Positions 32,181 through 40,372 of a DNA stretch of 64,000 bases are shown here, in pieces. The notes beneath the pieces are model-generated. The model was not told where the DNA came from. It was given only the letters and a program-made list of their open reading frames with translations, and did not search any database. The translations under genes and the position numbers were made by a program. Where the stretch lies: positions 124,001 through 188,000 of the forward strand of contig JAIBEY010000072.1 of the NCBI GenBank assembly GCA_019459525.1. Reading direction: 5' to 3'. Source of the stretch: Prolixibacteraceae bacterium. Its GTDB lineage: Bacteria; Bacteroidota; Bacteroidia; Bacteroidales; Prolixibacteraceae. The first letter of the stretch is position 1. Each line of letters begins with the position of its first letter.

Positions 32181-33692
32181 TTAGAGTTCACAATATTCGC
32201 CATCGTGGTCCAGATTTTTACAAGGGTAGCGCCACATCCCGTCTTCCATCAGGTCGTCAACAATTTCCGGACCCCATGTGCCTGCCGGATAACCATAAAT
32301 CGGAATGTCAGGATCTTTTTTCCAGGCATCCAGAATGGGTTGGACAAACTCCCATGCTTTTTCTACCGCATCGCCGCGCGAATATAAAGTCGCATCGCCT
32401 TGCATACAATCGAGTAACAAACGTCCATAAGCAGAGGGAAGATAAACGTCTGACAATTCGTTGTAATGGAAATTCATGTTTACGGTTTGTACCCGGAATC
32501 CGGCGCCAGGCACTTTCATGCCAATTTTCAGAAGTATTCCTTCGTCGGGCTGGATGCGTAGCACGAGCTGGTTGCTAACGGGTTCAGTTCCGGCCTGGTT
32601 CCCGAAGAGGTGATGAGGCGTATTTTTGAAATGGATAACCACTTCAGTAACCCGGGCTGGCAGTTTTTTGCCTGTGCGGATGTAAAACGGAACTCCGGCC
32701 CATCTGAAATTATCGATGAAAAATTTCAGGGCTACAAAAGTTTCTGTTCGCGAATTCGTATCAACGCCGGATTCTTCGCGATAACCTTTAATCAACTCTC
32801 TGCCAATGTGCGATTTAATGTATTGTCCGCGAATGACGTGTGCTGCAACATCGTTTTCATGAATTGGCCGCATTGATTGGAAAACCTTTAAAATTTCGTT
32901 TCGGATGGCATCTGCTTCAATCACCACCGGAGGTTCCATGGCGACGAGTCCCATAACCTGCATCAAGTGATTTTGAACCATGTCGCGCATCGCGCCCGAA
33001 TGGTCGTAATAGCCACCGCGGTCTTCCACCCCAAGTGTTTCGGCTGAAGTAATTTCGATATGGTGGACGAAATTGTGGTTCCAGATGGGTTCAAATATGC
33101 CATTCGAAAACCGGGTTACCAACATGTTTTGTACGGTTTCCTTCCCGAGATAATGGTCGATGCGATACAGTTGATCTTCGTTAAAATAGTTAAGAAGATT
33201 TTTATTAAGCTCCTGTGCGCTTTTTAAATCGGTACCAAATGGTTTTTCTATAATCAATCGTTTAAATCCTCTGGAAGAGTCGTTTAAACCCACTTCAGCC
33301 AGGCTTTGCGGGATGACCTGATACAGATTCGGAGGTGTTGACAGGTAATAAATATAGTTTTCCGGAATCGATAATTCTTTCCCAAGTGATTCGAGCCTTG
33401 CTTTCAGAATAGAATATTCGGATGAATCGGCAGTTGAAAGTGGTTGGTAATAAAGATGTTCCAGAAAAGCTTCAATGTCTTTCTCGTTGTGTGGCTGTAT
33501 AGATAAAAACTCTTTCATTTTCTCACGGAAATCAGAATCCGAAAGTTCGGTACGCGAAACTCCGAGGACTGCCAACTTCTCCGGAAGCAGTTGTTGGGTA
33601 TGCAATTCGTACAAAGCAGGAATTAATTTTCGCTTGGTGAGGTCGCCCGAGGCGCCAAAAATGACCAAAATATGTGATTCAGATTGTTTCAT
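32181..33692 (-). CDS. zwf: Glucose-6-phosphate 1-dehydrogenase
   Basis: A 503-residue NADP-dependent dehydrogenase that commits glucose 6-phosphate to the oxidative pentose phosphate pathway. The N-terminal nucleotide-binding motif is VIFGASGDLTKRKLIPALYEL, the substrate-binding signature is RIDHYLGKETVQNMLVTRFSN, and IEITSAETLGVEDRGGYYDHSGAMRD is also conserved. Length matches the family. It is first of a two-gene operon with pgl. No strong TAnnTTTG box was found in the 144-base region upstream. Confidence 0.97.
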   Translation of the reverse strand: MKQSESHILVIFGASGDLTKRKLIPALYELHTQQLLPEKLAVLGVSRTELSDSDFREKMKEFLSIQPHNEKDIEAFLEHLYYQPLSTADSSEYSILKARLESLGKELSIPENYIYYLSTPPNLYQVIPQSLAEVGLNDSSRGFKRLIIEKPFGTDLKSAQELNKNLLNYFNEDQLYRIDHYLGKETVQNMLVTRFSNGIFEPIWNHNFVHHIEITSAETLGVEDRGGYYDHSGAMRDMVQNHLMQVMGLVAMEPPVVIEADAIRNEILKVFQSMRPIHENDVAAHVIRGQYIKSHIGRELIKGYREESGVDTNSRTETFVALKFFIDNFRWAGVPFYIRTGKKLPARVTEVVIHFKNTPHHLFGNQAGTEPVSNQLVLRIQPDEGILLKIGMKVPGAGFRVQTVNMNFHYNELSDVYLPSAYGRLLLDCMQGDATLYSRGDAVEKAWEFVQPILDAWKKDPDIPIYGYPAGTWGPEIVDDLMEDGMWRYPCKNLDHDGEYCEL

Positions 33693-33836
33693 ATCAAATT
33701 TTTCACTTTTCCAGATTGAAAGTAACTAAACTAAACGTATAAAACCCGAATTTGATCGATCGAAATTAGGAAACTTGCTATAGATTCGTTCTATCAGGTG
33801 GTTCGATTTAAGGGGATGGTGATTTCCGTGAAGGAC

Positions 33837-34463
33837 TCAGCGCATCACCCAAACCATTCCATGATCAGAAAAATGAATGAATTGTAGCTGATATTCAGTT
33901 TGTTGTTTGTCCGAAATGAATTTCGCTTTAAAATGATTTTCTGTTTCAGGATTAAATGGTAAAACGAGGATTTGTTCCCTGAATTCTATTCCTTGTTCGG
34001 GAACTAGTTTGAATATGGCTTCTTTTGCACACCAATACAGGCATTGAAGTACAGGGTTCTGATCAACTTGAACCAATTCTGCATCAGAAAGATATCTTTT
34101 CTCTATCGATTGGTAATTTCTTGTCAGGCTTTCGATGTCAATCCCGATTTCGCGACTTTCGTGTACGAAAATTACAGCAAAGTTTCTGGAATGACTGATG
34201 GATAGCTGTTTGTATTTGGCATGGCGAAGTAAGGGTTTGCCAGTTTTAGAATAGGAAATTTTAAAATCGGGACCAATTAATTGTTTAAGCATCAGCCGGC
34301 TGGCCAGCCATTCTACTTTTCGTTTCTCGTAAGTGTATTTCCGGAAATCAGGATCGGCAATTTCTTCGGGCGAAAAAACGGTCATCAAAGCTGTTGACGT
34401 TTCAGTCAGTTCCCAAATGCCAATCAATCCATCAGTTACTGGTATGGTTTTAAATAGAGGCAT
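33837..34463 (-). CDS. 4'-phosphopantetheinyl transferase superfamily protein
   Basis: A 208-residue Sfp/AcpS-like enzyme that moves the phosphopantetheine arm of CoA onto carrier proteins. The metal-binding motif is REIGIDIESL and the second signature is YWCAKEAIFKLVPEQGI (the WxxKEA motif). The ISHSRNFAVIFV segment matches the typical SHS motif. It is the last gene of the mutY-ssb-gldE-gldD run; its ATG follows directly on the gldD stop codon (TAGATG), implying coupled translation. Whether its target is the fatty-acid ACP or a secondary-metabolite carrier cannot be told; no polyketide or peptide synthetase is in the window. Confidence 0.92.
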   Translation of the reverse strand: MPLFKTIPVTDGLIGIWELTETSTALMTVFSPEEIADPDFRKYTYEKRKVEWLASRLMLKQLIGPDFKISYSKTGKPLLRHAKYKQLSISHSRNFAVIFVHESREIGIDIESLTRNYQSIEKRYLSDAELVQVDQNPVLQCLYWCAKEAIFKLVPEQGIEFREQILVLPFNPETENHFKAKFISDKQQTEYQLQFIHFSDHGMVWVMR

Positions 34464-35042
34464 CTAGCGTTTCCACTCTGTGGTTTCAATTAAACGGATT
34501 ATATCCGGAGTCAGGAATTCGATTACGGGGCGGATAGAATCAATATTCGGAACCTCGCGGATGTACAGGGCACCCCTTAAAAAATGGCTGGTGCTGTCGG
34601 TCAGGTAAAATTGAATGGGCGACGCAGCATTTCCGTCAATCAGATAAATGGTTCCAAATACTTTCTTTTCAGCATTTCCGAAAATACGTTCATTAATTGC
34701 ATCGGCTTTAATGGAATGTTTGTAGGCCAGGGTTCGCGAATCTTCGGTGAGCTGCAGGAGGTTACCTGTTACCTTTTTGTAGCTGATATGCAATTCAGCC
34801 TTGTGTTTTGGAATCGACAGGTTAACCCAGAAAGGCTCCACAATGCGGTCCCGATCAGGAACTATTTTGCTGTAATCGGGAATGTCGAACCTGTAAGGCA
34901 GTGCTGTAGAATCAATTTTATGGTAGGTTTTTTCCTGAAAGTCGATCCGAAAAAAGGCTCGCGGTTTTGGGGTATAATCTTTTTTGCAGGCAAATTGGCT
35001 AACAAGGAGCAGGCTCAGTAAAACGTATAAATATCTTTGCAT
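34464..35042 (-). CDS. gldD: Gliding motility lipoprotein GldD
   Basis: A 192-residue lipoprotein with signal peptide and lipobox (LLVSQFAC, Cys near residue 19). The body matches GldD: PKPRAFFRIDFQEKTYHKID, LPYRFDIPDYSKI, PFWVNLSIPKHKAELHISYK, GTIYLIDGNAASPIQFYLTDS and FLRGALYIREVPNIDSI. GldD is required for gliding in Flavobacterium, but it is conserved in non-gliding Bacteroidota too. A GTG one codon upstream is an alternative start. It lies 5 bases after gldE, the conserved partner. Confidence 0.93.
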   Translation of the reverse strand: MQRYLYVLLSLLLVSQFACKKDYTPKPRAFFRIDFQEKTYHKIDSTALPYRFDIPDYSKIVPDRDRIVEPFWVNLSIPKHKAELHISYKKVTGNLLQLTEDSRTLAYKHSIKADAINERIFGNAEKKVFGTIYLIDGNAASPIQFYLTDSTSHFLRGALYIREVPNIDSIRPVIEFLTPDIIRLIETTEWKR

Positions 35043-35047
35043 CACGT

Positions 35048-36358
35048 TTATTCCTCGGTATTGGTTATTTCCACTTTAATCTGTTTTATGCGCCGGTTGT
35101 CAACCGCTTCAATCGAGAAAACGTAATTTTTACAGATTATAGTATCATTTTTTACTGGTATTTCGCCTTTTAATTCCAGAATAAGCCCTGCCAGGGTATC
35201 GGCTTCTCCTTTTACATCTTCAAACATGCTGTCGTCAGTACCGGTAACCTTGTAAAAATCGTTCAATAGCGTTTTCCCGTCAAAAAGGTATTTATTTTCA
35301 GCTAATTTGGTGTAGAATTTTTCTTCTTCATCAAACTCGTCAGTTATTTCGCCAACAATTTCCTCCAGAACGTCTTCAAGGGTAACAATTCCAGATGTTC
35401 CACCATACTCGTCAACTACAATGGCCATGTGTACTTTGTTTTTCTGAAAATCTTCGAGTAAATCATCAATTTTTTTTGTTTCAGGTACATAGAATGGAGG
35501 CCGGATAATGCTTTGCCAGCGAAAGTTTACTCCTTTGTGGGCGTGCGGCAGCAAATCTTTGATGTACAATATGCCTTTAATGTTGTCGAAAGATTCTGAA
35601 TAAACCGGGATTCTTGAAAACCCGGTTTCTGTAATTATGCTCATGATTTTACTGAAACTAAAATCAAGGTCGGCCGAGACTACATCAACACGCGATCGCA
35701 TGATTTCCACGACACTCTTGTTCCCAAACTTGACGATTCCTTTCAGGATTTCTTTATCTTCCCGAAGCTCTGTTTGCGAGGTAAGTTCCAGCGCCTGTGA
35801 TAATTCGTCAACAGAAATGTGTTGATTGTATTCTTTAATCCGTGTATTTACAAATGTTGTTGAAAATATAAATACGGCATTAATGGGTTTTAATAGTTTG
35901 GTTAAATAATAAAGGGGTATTGAAATAAACCGGGCAAATTTTATGGCGTGATGAGTACTGTATATTTTAGGTATTATTTCGCTAATGAGCAATATCATAA
36001 ATGAAATAATCAGAACCTGAACTACAAATCCAACAATGGGTTCGTTCGGGAAATCGAGTAACGACTCTACAGTAAAGCTGGAAAGAACTACGATACCTAC
36101 CTTAATAAAATTGTTGGCTACCAGGATTGTAGCCAACAATTGTTCGGGTGATTCAAGATTTTTGAGCAGATAAGCATTCCGTTTTAATGGTTTGCCTGCT
36201 ATTTTATTCTTTTCAGATGGGCTCAACGAAAAATAAGCCACCTCTGAGCCAGATATTAATGCTGAACAAACTAATAAAATGACAACGACAATAATGCTGA
36301 TTACGGTTTCTGTGGAAAAGGGGTGAATTTGAATGTTCCAGAAAATGGCATTCAGCAT
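35048..36358 (-). CDS. gldE: Gliding motility-associated protein GldE (CNNM/CBS/CorC-type membrane protein)
   Basis: A 436-residue membrane protein. The N-terminal CNNM domain has about four helices (about 20-185, IISIIVVVILLVCSALISGSEVAYFSLSPSE), followed by a CBS pair (about 205-330, MRSRVDVVSADLDFSFSKI, GILYIKDLLPHAHKG, KVHMAIVVDEYGGTSGIVTLEDVLEEIVGEITDEFDEE) and a CorC/HlyC transporter-associated domain at the C-terminus. CNNM relatives handle Mg2+; GldE supports gliding in flavobacteria. A TTG at 36379 would add seven residues; the ATG at 36358 is used. It sits between ssb and gldD in an order conserved in Bacteroidota. Confidence 0.93.
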   Translation of the reverse strand: MLNAIFWNIQIHPFSTETVISIIVVVILLVCSALISGSEVAYFSLSPSEKNKIAGKPLKRNAYLLKNLESPEQLLATILVANNFIKVGIVVLSSFTVESLLDFPNEPIVGFVVQVLIISFMILLISEIIPKIYSTHHAIKFARFISIPLYYLTKLLKPINAVFIFSTTFVNTRIKEYNQHISVDELSQALELTSQTELREDKEILKGIVKFGNKSVVEIMRSRVDVVSADLDFSFSKIMSIITETGFSRIPVYSESFDNIKGILYIKDLLPHAHKGVNFRWQSIIRPPFYVPETKKIDDLLEDFQKNKVHMAIVVDEYGGTSGIVTLEDVLEEIVGEITDEFDEEEKFYTKLAENKYLFDGKTLLNDFYKVTGTDDSMFEDVKGEADTLAGLILELKGEIPVKNDTIICKNYVFSIEAVDNRRIKQIKVEITNTEE

Positions 36359-36398
36359 AGGTAAAGGGTCTGTTTCCAATTAACTGATATTTAAATTT

Positions 36399-36830
36399 TT
36401 AAAATGGTAAATCGTCCTCTTCCGGTTGTGTGAAATCAGGTTCGCTAACTGCCTGAGGAGCTTCAGTTGCCATCGATTGTCCGGGGATTTCTGCCTGTCC
36501 TTCGCGTTTTCCCAAGAGCTGCATGGTGTCGGCATAAATTTCTGTAGTATATCGTTTTACGCCATCTTTGTCATCCCATGCGCGCGTTCTGATTCGGCCT
36601 TCAATATACAACTGGCTTCCTTTTTTTACATATTTCTCTGCTACTTCGGCAAGTCCTCTCCACGCAACAATATTGTGCCATTCGGTGGTACTTACTTTTT
36701 CTCCTGTTTTGGCGGTGTAGGTTTCGGTTGTTGCGAGCGAAAAATTAGCAACAGCAACGCCTTTGTCTAAATGTCTTGTTTCAGGATCACGTCCAACATT
36801 TCCTACCAAGATTACTTTGTTTACTGACAT
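36399..36830 (-). CDS. ssb: Single-stranded DNA-binding protein
   Basis: A 143-residue SSB. The OB fold covers residues 1-105 ([48 protein letters not shown]), followed by a short linker and the acidic C-terminal tip EEDDLPF that recruits repair and replication proteins. The ATG at 36830 gives the canonical N-terminus; upstream frame extension is discarded. The neighbour mutY and the gld genes lie on the same strand. Confidence 0.97.
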   Translation of the reverse strand: MSVNKVILVGNVGRDPETRHLDKGVAVANFSLATTETYTAKTGEKVSTTEWHNIVAWRGLAEVAEKYVKKGSQLYIEGRIRTRAWDDKDGVKRYTTEIYADTMQLLGKREGQAEIPGQSMATEAPQAVSEPDFTQPEEDDLPF

Positions 36831-36961
36831 AGGTATAAGTTTTAAAGTGTTTGACAGAAATAAATTTAGAATAATTTCTGCCAACTTTTTGTAATTCAGC
36901 CTAAAAAAAATCCGAACTTACTAAAATTCAGTATGAACGCTGAATATTTCGATATGAAACA

Positions 36962-38017
36962 TTAATTCTCAAAATATTCTGCAATGCAATTTTCAAGTAA
37001 TTTCGGTACAGCAAAGTTAAAAATATCCTGCTTATTTATCCTTATTAACTCTTGAGCAGTTTCAATTTCTTCTGATAAACTAATCCGGATAAACCTGTAG
37101 TGGATACGTTGATGACTCAATAGGTGGATTTTCCAATCGCCAACATAAGTTATTGTAGCGTTGTTCTGACTGATAAGTTTCTGTAACTCTTCATGTACTA
37201 AAATCACATCAATAGCAGTTGCTTCACTCATTTCTATAAGCGGGAATTCGAAAAGGCCTTTCCATATATCACTCGTCGTACGTTTGCGTAGCCAGGTGTA
37301 ATTTTGGTATTCGATTATCAGATAATTAAAGTACCGGTTACGCTGTTTGGTGCGGTTTTGCTTTATTGGCAGTTTACTTACTGTCTGGTGTAAATGGGCA
37401 AAACAGCTCTCTTTTAGTGGACATTGCCGGCAGTCCGGATTTTTGGGAGTGCATTGCAGTGCGCCAAATTCCATTAATGCCTGATTATGCATTCCCGGGT
37501 CGGTGCCTGTAATCAATTCTTTGGCAAGCTTCTGAAATACTTTCTTCCCGGAATTTGTATCTATCGGCTCATGTATTCCAAAGTAACGGGAAAGTACCCT
37601 GTAGATATTTCCATCAATGGCCGGATATTCCATGTTAAAGCAGATCGAAGAAATGGCCGCCGCAGTGTAATCGCCAATTCCTTTAAGCGATTTGATCGAA
37701 TTATAATCGCTGGGGAACGTAGAATTGTAATTTTTCTGGATGACCTTTGCGGTAAAATGAAGGTTGCGGGCACGTGAATAGTAGCCCAATCCTTGCCAAA
37801 GTTTCAGAATTTGATCTTCAGATGCATCTGCAAGGTCATTTATGGTCGGAAACGCTTCGGTAAATCGCAGATAGTAAGCTAGTCCCTGATCGACACGCGT
37901 TTGTTGCAGAATGATTTCTGAAAGCCAGACGAAGTATGGATTAGGTGAGTTTCTCCAGGGTAAATCGCGCTTGTAAAATGAATACCAGGTGTGTATTCTT
38001 GAGTTGAAAAAATCCAT
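36962..38017 (-). CDS. mutY: A/G-specific adenine glycosylase MutY
   Basis: A 351-residue base-excision repair enzyme that removes adenine opposite 8-oxoguanine. Visible: catalytic region SEIILQQTRVDQG, helix-hairpin-helix LKGIGDYTAAAISSICFN with the following catalytic Asp (PAIDGNIYRVLSR), and the 4Fe-4S cluster cysteines C-x6-C-x2-C-x5-C in CTPKNPDCRQCPLKESC. The C-terminal NUDIX-like domain (about 225-345) recognises 8-oxoG. Its start faces the HU gene across a 139-base divergent promoter region. Confidence 0.97.
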   Translation of the reverse strand: MDFFNSRIHTWYSFYKRDLPWRNSPNPYFVWLSEIILQQTRVDQGLAYYLRFTEAFPTINDLADASEDQILKLWQGLGYYSRARNLHFTAKVIQKNYNSTFPSDYNSIKSLKGIGDYTAAAISSICFNMEYPAIDGNIYRVLSRYFGIHEPIDTNSGKKVFQKLAKELITGTDPGMHNQALMEFGALQCTPKNPDCRQCPLKESCFAHLHQTVSKLPIKQNRTKQRNRYFNYLIIEYQNYTWLRKRTTSDIWKGLFEFPLIEMSEATAIDVILVHEELQKLISQNNATITYVGDWKIHLLSHQRIHYRFIRISLSEEIETAQELIRINKQDIFNFAVPKLLENCIAEYFEN

Positions 38018-38096
38018 ATTTTATCTAACTACTTTAAAATCTTTATAAATTGTAAAAATAATCGTTTTTAAATGTTTCTAATTTTTAAATAATTTT

Positions 38097-38104
38097 TATT
38101 TTTG
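38097..38104 (+). promoter_or_regulatory. -7 box of the HU gene promoter
   Basis: TATTTTTG fits TAnnTTTG and lies 53 bases before the HU start, in the divergent gap with mutY. No clear -33 TTTG is present. Confidence 0.42.
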
Positions 38105-38156
38105 CACACCAATTGTTTCAGAAATATAAATTGTTGATAATTAAATATTTTAAGAG

Positions 38157-38441
38157 ATGACAAAAGCAGATATTGTAAATGAAGTTAGTAAGAACACTGG
38201 TATTGAGAAAGTGACAGTACAAAAAGCAGTTGAAGCTTTCATGGAAACAGTGAAAGATTCCTTGACCGAAGGAAGAAATGTATATCTTCGTGGTTTCGGT
38301 AGTTTTATTGTAAAAAGAAGAGCAGAAAAAACTGCACGTAATATTTCCAGAAATACTACAATTATTATTCCTGAACATTTTATCCCTTCTTTCAAACCAG
38401 CGAAAACTTTTGTAGCACAAGTTAAAGACCAAGTAAAATAA
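38157..38441 (+). CDS. HU-family DNA-binding protein
   Basis: A 94-residue histone-like protein that bends and compacts DNA. It has the standard HU/IHF layout: helices (TKADIVNEVSKNTGIEKVTVQ, EAFMETVKDSLTEGRNVYLR), then GFGSFIVKRRAEKTARN, the signature at the base of the beta arm, and the arm RNISRNTTIIIPEHFIPSFKPAKTFV. Pro in IIPEHF is placed as in IHF-like arm tips. It heads the HU - small basic protein - RNase G/E order that recurs in Bacteroidota. Confidence 0.96.
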   Translation: MTKADIVNEVSKNTGIEKVTVQKAVEAFMETVKDSLTEGRNVYLRGFGSFIVKRRAEKTARNISRNTTIIIPEHFIPSFKPAKTFVAQVKDQVK

Positions 38442-38447
38442 ATTATT

Positions 38448-38540
38448 ATGCCAAGCGGAAAAAAAAGAAAAAGACATAAGATGGCTACGCACAAGCGTAA
38501 AAAGAGACTAAGAAAAAACAGACATAAAAAGAAAAAATAG
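38448..38540 (+). CDS. Small basic bS22/mS38 (AURKAIP1/COX24)-like ribosomal protein
   Basis: A 30-residue protein starting MPSGKKRKRHKMATHKRKK, about 70 percent Lys/Arg/His. The RKRHKMATHKRKKR pattern matches the AURKAIP1/COX24 C-terminal domain, whose members are the mitochondrial ribosomal protein mS38 and the small bacterial bS22-type subunits located near the decoding centre of the small ribosomal subunit. It begins 6 bases after the HU stop codon. The identity as a ribosomal protein is from family resemblance; it is easily missed by gene finders because of its size. Confidence 0.8.
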   Translation: MPSGKKRKRHKMATHKRKKRLRKNRHKKKK

Positions 38541-38580
38541 TCTATCTTTAGTAAGCATTAGCTTTTAAAGTACTTATTAC

Positions 38581-38622
38581 GATTAAACCTAAAGCACATT
38601 GCGCTTTAGGTTTAATCTGTTT
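38581..38622 (+). terminator. Strong terminator after the small basic gene
   Basis: A perfect 15-base stem (38581-38595 with 38603-38617) with a 7-base loop is followed by TGTTTTT. It separates the HU unit from the RNase G/E gene. Confidence 0.85.
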
Positions 38623-38662
38623 TTAAGTCTGGTAGTTTAAATTTTGTAAAAAAAGAAACGTA

Positions 38663-40213
38663 GTGAGTAGCGATTTAATTGTAGACGTCTCTCCTTCGGA
38701 AGTGGTAATTGCTTTATTGGAAGATAAACGGTTAGTCGAACTTAACAGGGAAATGACTGGGGCTAAGTTTGCTGTTGGAGATATTTATCTCGGGCGAGTG
38801 AAAAAGATAATGCCTAGTCTAAACGCTGCTTTCATTGACGTTGGATACGAAAAAGATGCTTTTCTGCATTACCTCGACATGGGGCCACAATTTTCAACAC
38901 TGAATAAGTTTCTGAAAATTGCCTCGTCGAAAAACAACAGAATCACCTCCATCTCTAAAATTCAGTCAGAACCTGACATTGATAAGGAGGGAAAAATCTC
39001 AGATATTCTTAAAGTAGGGCAAAATATTTTGGTTCAGGTGGCTAAAGAGCCGATCTCAACCAAAGGTCCCCGCTTGACATCGGAATTGTCGATTGCCGGC
39101 CGTAATATGGTGTTGATGCCTTTCAGCGAAAAAGTCAGTATTTCTCAGAAGATTGAATCTGCCGAGGAAAAGAACAGGCTTAAGAAGTTGATCCAGAGTA
39201 TCAGGCCTAAAAAGTATGGTGTTATCGTACGAACCGCTGCTGAAGAAAAACGTGTTGCCGAACTTGATCAGGAATTGAAACGATTGGTTAGCAAGTTCGA
39301 AACAACATTTCAGAAATTAAGAAGAGTAAATGCACCTGCCCTTATTGTTGGAGAACTTGGCAGAACAACCGCTTTACTTAGGGATATTTATCATCCCGAC
39401 TTCAATAGCATCATTGTAAACGATGCTGTTGTTTGTGAAGAAATTACTGAATATCTGGGATCTATCGCCCCTGAAAAAAAGAAAATCGTAAAGCTCTACA
39501 ATGGGAATCAAACGATTTTTGAATATTATGGGATTGATAAACAACTAAAAGCATCATTTGGTAAAACCGTATCCTTCAAGAATGGAGCATACCTGATAAT
39601 CGAACACACTGAAGCATTCCATGTTATTGATGTAAACAGTGGGAACCGTTCGAAAGCCGGAATTGACCAGGAGACTAACGCTCTTGAAGTTAATCTGGCA
39701 GCAGCCGAAGAAATTGCCCGTCAACTGAGGTTGAGAGATATGGGTGGCATTATTGTAGTCGATTTTATCGACATGCATCAAGCCGAAAACCGCCATAAAG
39801 TATTTGAGCGGATGAAAGAAGCAATGGCCGTTGACCGCACCAAGCACAACATTTTGCCATTGAGCAAATTCTGCCTTTTGCAGATAACCCGTCAGCGTGT
39901 TCGTCCTGAAGAGCATGTTGAAACAGCTGAAGTATGCCCGGTATGTAAAGGTACGGGTAAAGTTACCCCGACCATATTGGTGGTTGATGAGTTGGAAAGT
40001 AAAGTCAATTATATCTTTAAAGAGCTAAATAAGAGCAAAATGGTAATAAAAGCCCATCCTTATTTGGCAGCCTATTTAAACAAAGGGCTTTGGTCTTTAA
40101 GGTGGAAATGGATTTTTAAGTTCCTGAAAAGCATTAAAATTGTAGAAATGAGTTCGTATTCATTGACCGAGTATCATTTCTTTGATGAAAATCAAGAAGA
40201 GATTGTTTTTTAA
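38663..40213 (+). CDS. rng: Ribonuclease G/E family endoribonuclease
   Basis: A 516-residue single-strand endoribonuclease for rRNA maturation and mRNA decay. The N-terminus carries the S1-like RNA-binding region (GDIYLGRVKKIMPSLNAAFIDVGYEKDAFLH), followed by GPRLTSELSIAGRNMVLMPF (5' sensor region), the catalytic DNase I-like part with IDVNSGNRS and IVVDFIDMH supplying the metal-binding Asp residues, and the zinc-link CPVCKGTGKV. The start is the GTG at 38663 (MSSDLIVDVSPSEVV), as no ATG is near. There is no long disordered degradosome tail, so RNase G is the better name. Confidence 0.95.
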   Translation: MSSDLIVDVSPSEVVIALLEDKRLVELNREMTGAKFAVGDIYLGRVKKIMPSLNAAFIDVGYEKDAFLHYLDMGPQFSTLNKFLKIASSKNNRITSISKIQSEPDIDKEGKISDILKVGQNILVQVAKEPISTKGPRLTSELSIAGRNMVLMPFSEKVSISQKIESAEEKNRLKKLIQSIRPKKYGVIVRTAAEEKRVAELDQELKRLVSKFETTFQKLRRVNAPALIVGELGRTTALLRDIYHPDFNSIIVNDAVVCEEITEYLGSIAPEKKKIVKLYNGNQTIFEYYGIDKQLKASFGKTVSFKNGAYLIIEHTEAFHVIDVNSGNRSKAGIDQETNALEVNLAAAEEIARQLRLRDMGGIIVVDFIDMHQAENRHKVFERMKEAMAVDRTKHNILPLSKFCLLQITRQRVRPEEHVETAEVCPVCKGTGKVTPTILVVDELESKVNYIFKELNKSKMVIKAHPYLAAYLNKGLWSLRWKWIFKFLKSIKIVEMSSYSLTEYHFFDENQEEIVF

Positions 40214-40224
40214 TCTCTTGAAGG

Positions 40225-40255
40225 ATCCCGGCAATCAGATGCCGGGATTTTTTAT
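40225..40255 (+). terminator. Terminator after rng
   Basis: ATCCCGGCA (40225-40233) pairs with TGCCGGGAT (40240-40248) around a 6-base loop, followed by a T-rich run, just after the rng stop. Confidence 0.88.
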
Positions 40256-40337
40256 TTTATAACGACTAATTTGTATTCTCGATTGGCTGTTCGAGTTTTT
40301 CAATGACACATTTCATAAATTGATAAAATCGATTGTG

Positions 40338-40345
40338 TATTTTTG
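40338..40345 (+). promoter_or_regulatory. -7 box of the dsbD promoter
   Basis: TATTTTTG fits the TAnnTTTG consensus and lies 28 bases before the ATG. A TTG at 40320-40322 is closer than the usual -33 spacing, so only the -7 box is confident. Confidence 0.42.
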
Positions 40346-40372
40346 TTTCCTTTAATTTCTAAAATCTGATCG

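Noticed and set aside
33750-33775. TCGATCGA-containing inverted sequence upstream of zwf
   Set aside because: Only the 8-base core is symmetric; flanks do not pair, so it is no better than chance.
38118-38494. Two minus-strand frames over the HU gene
   Set aside because: They are the complement of the HU and small basic protein genes; both of those have strong family support.
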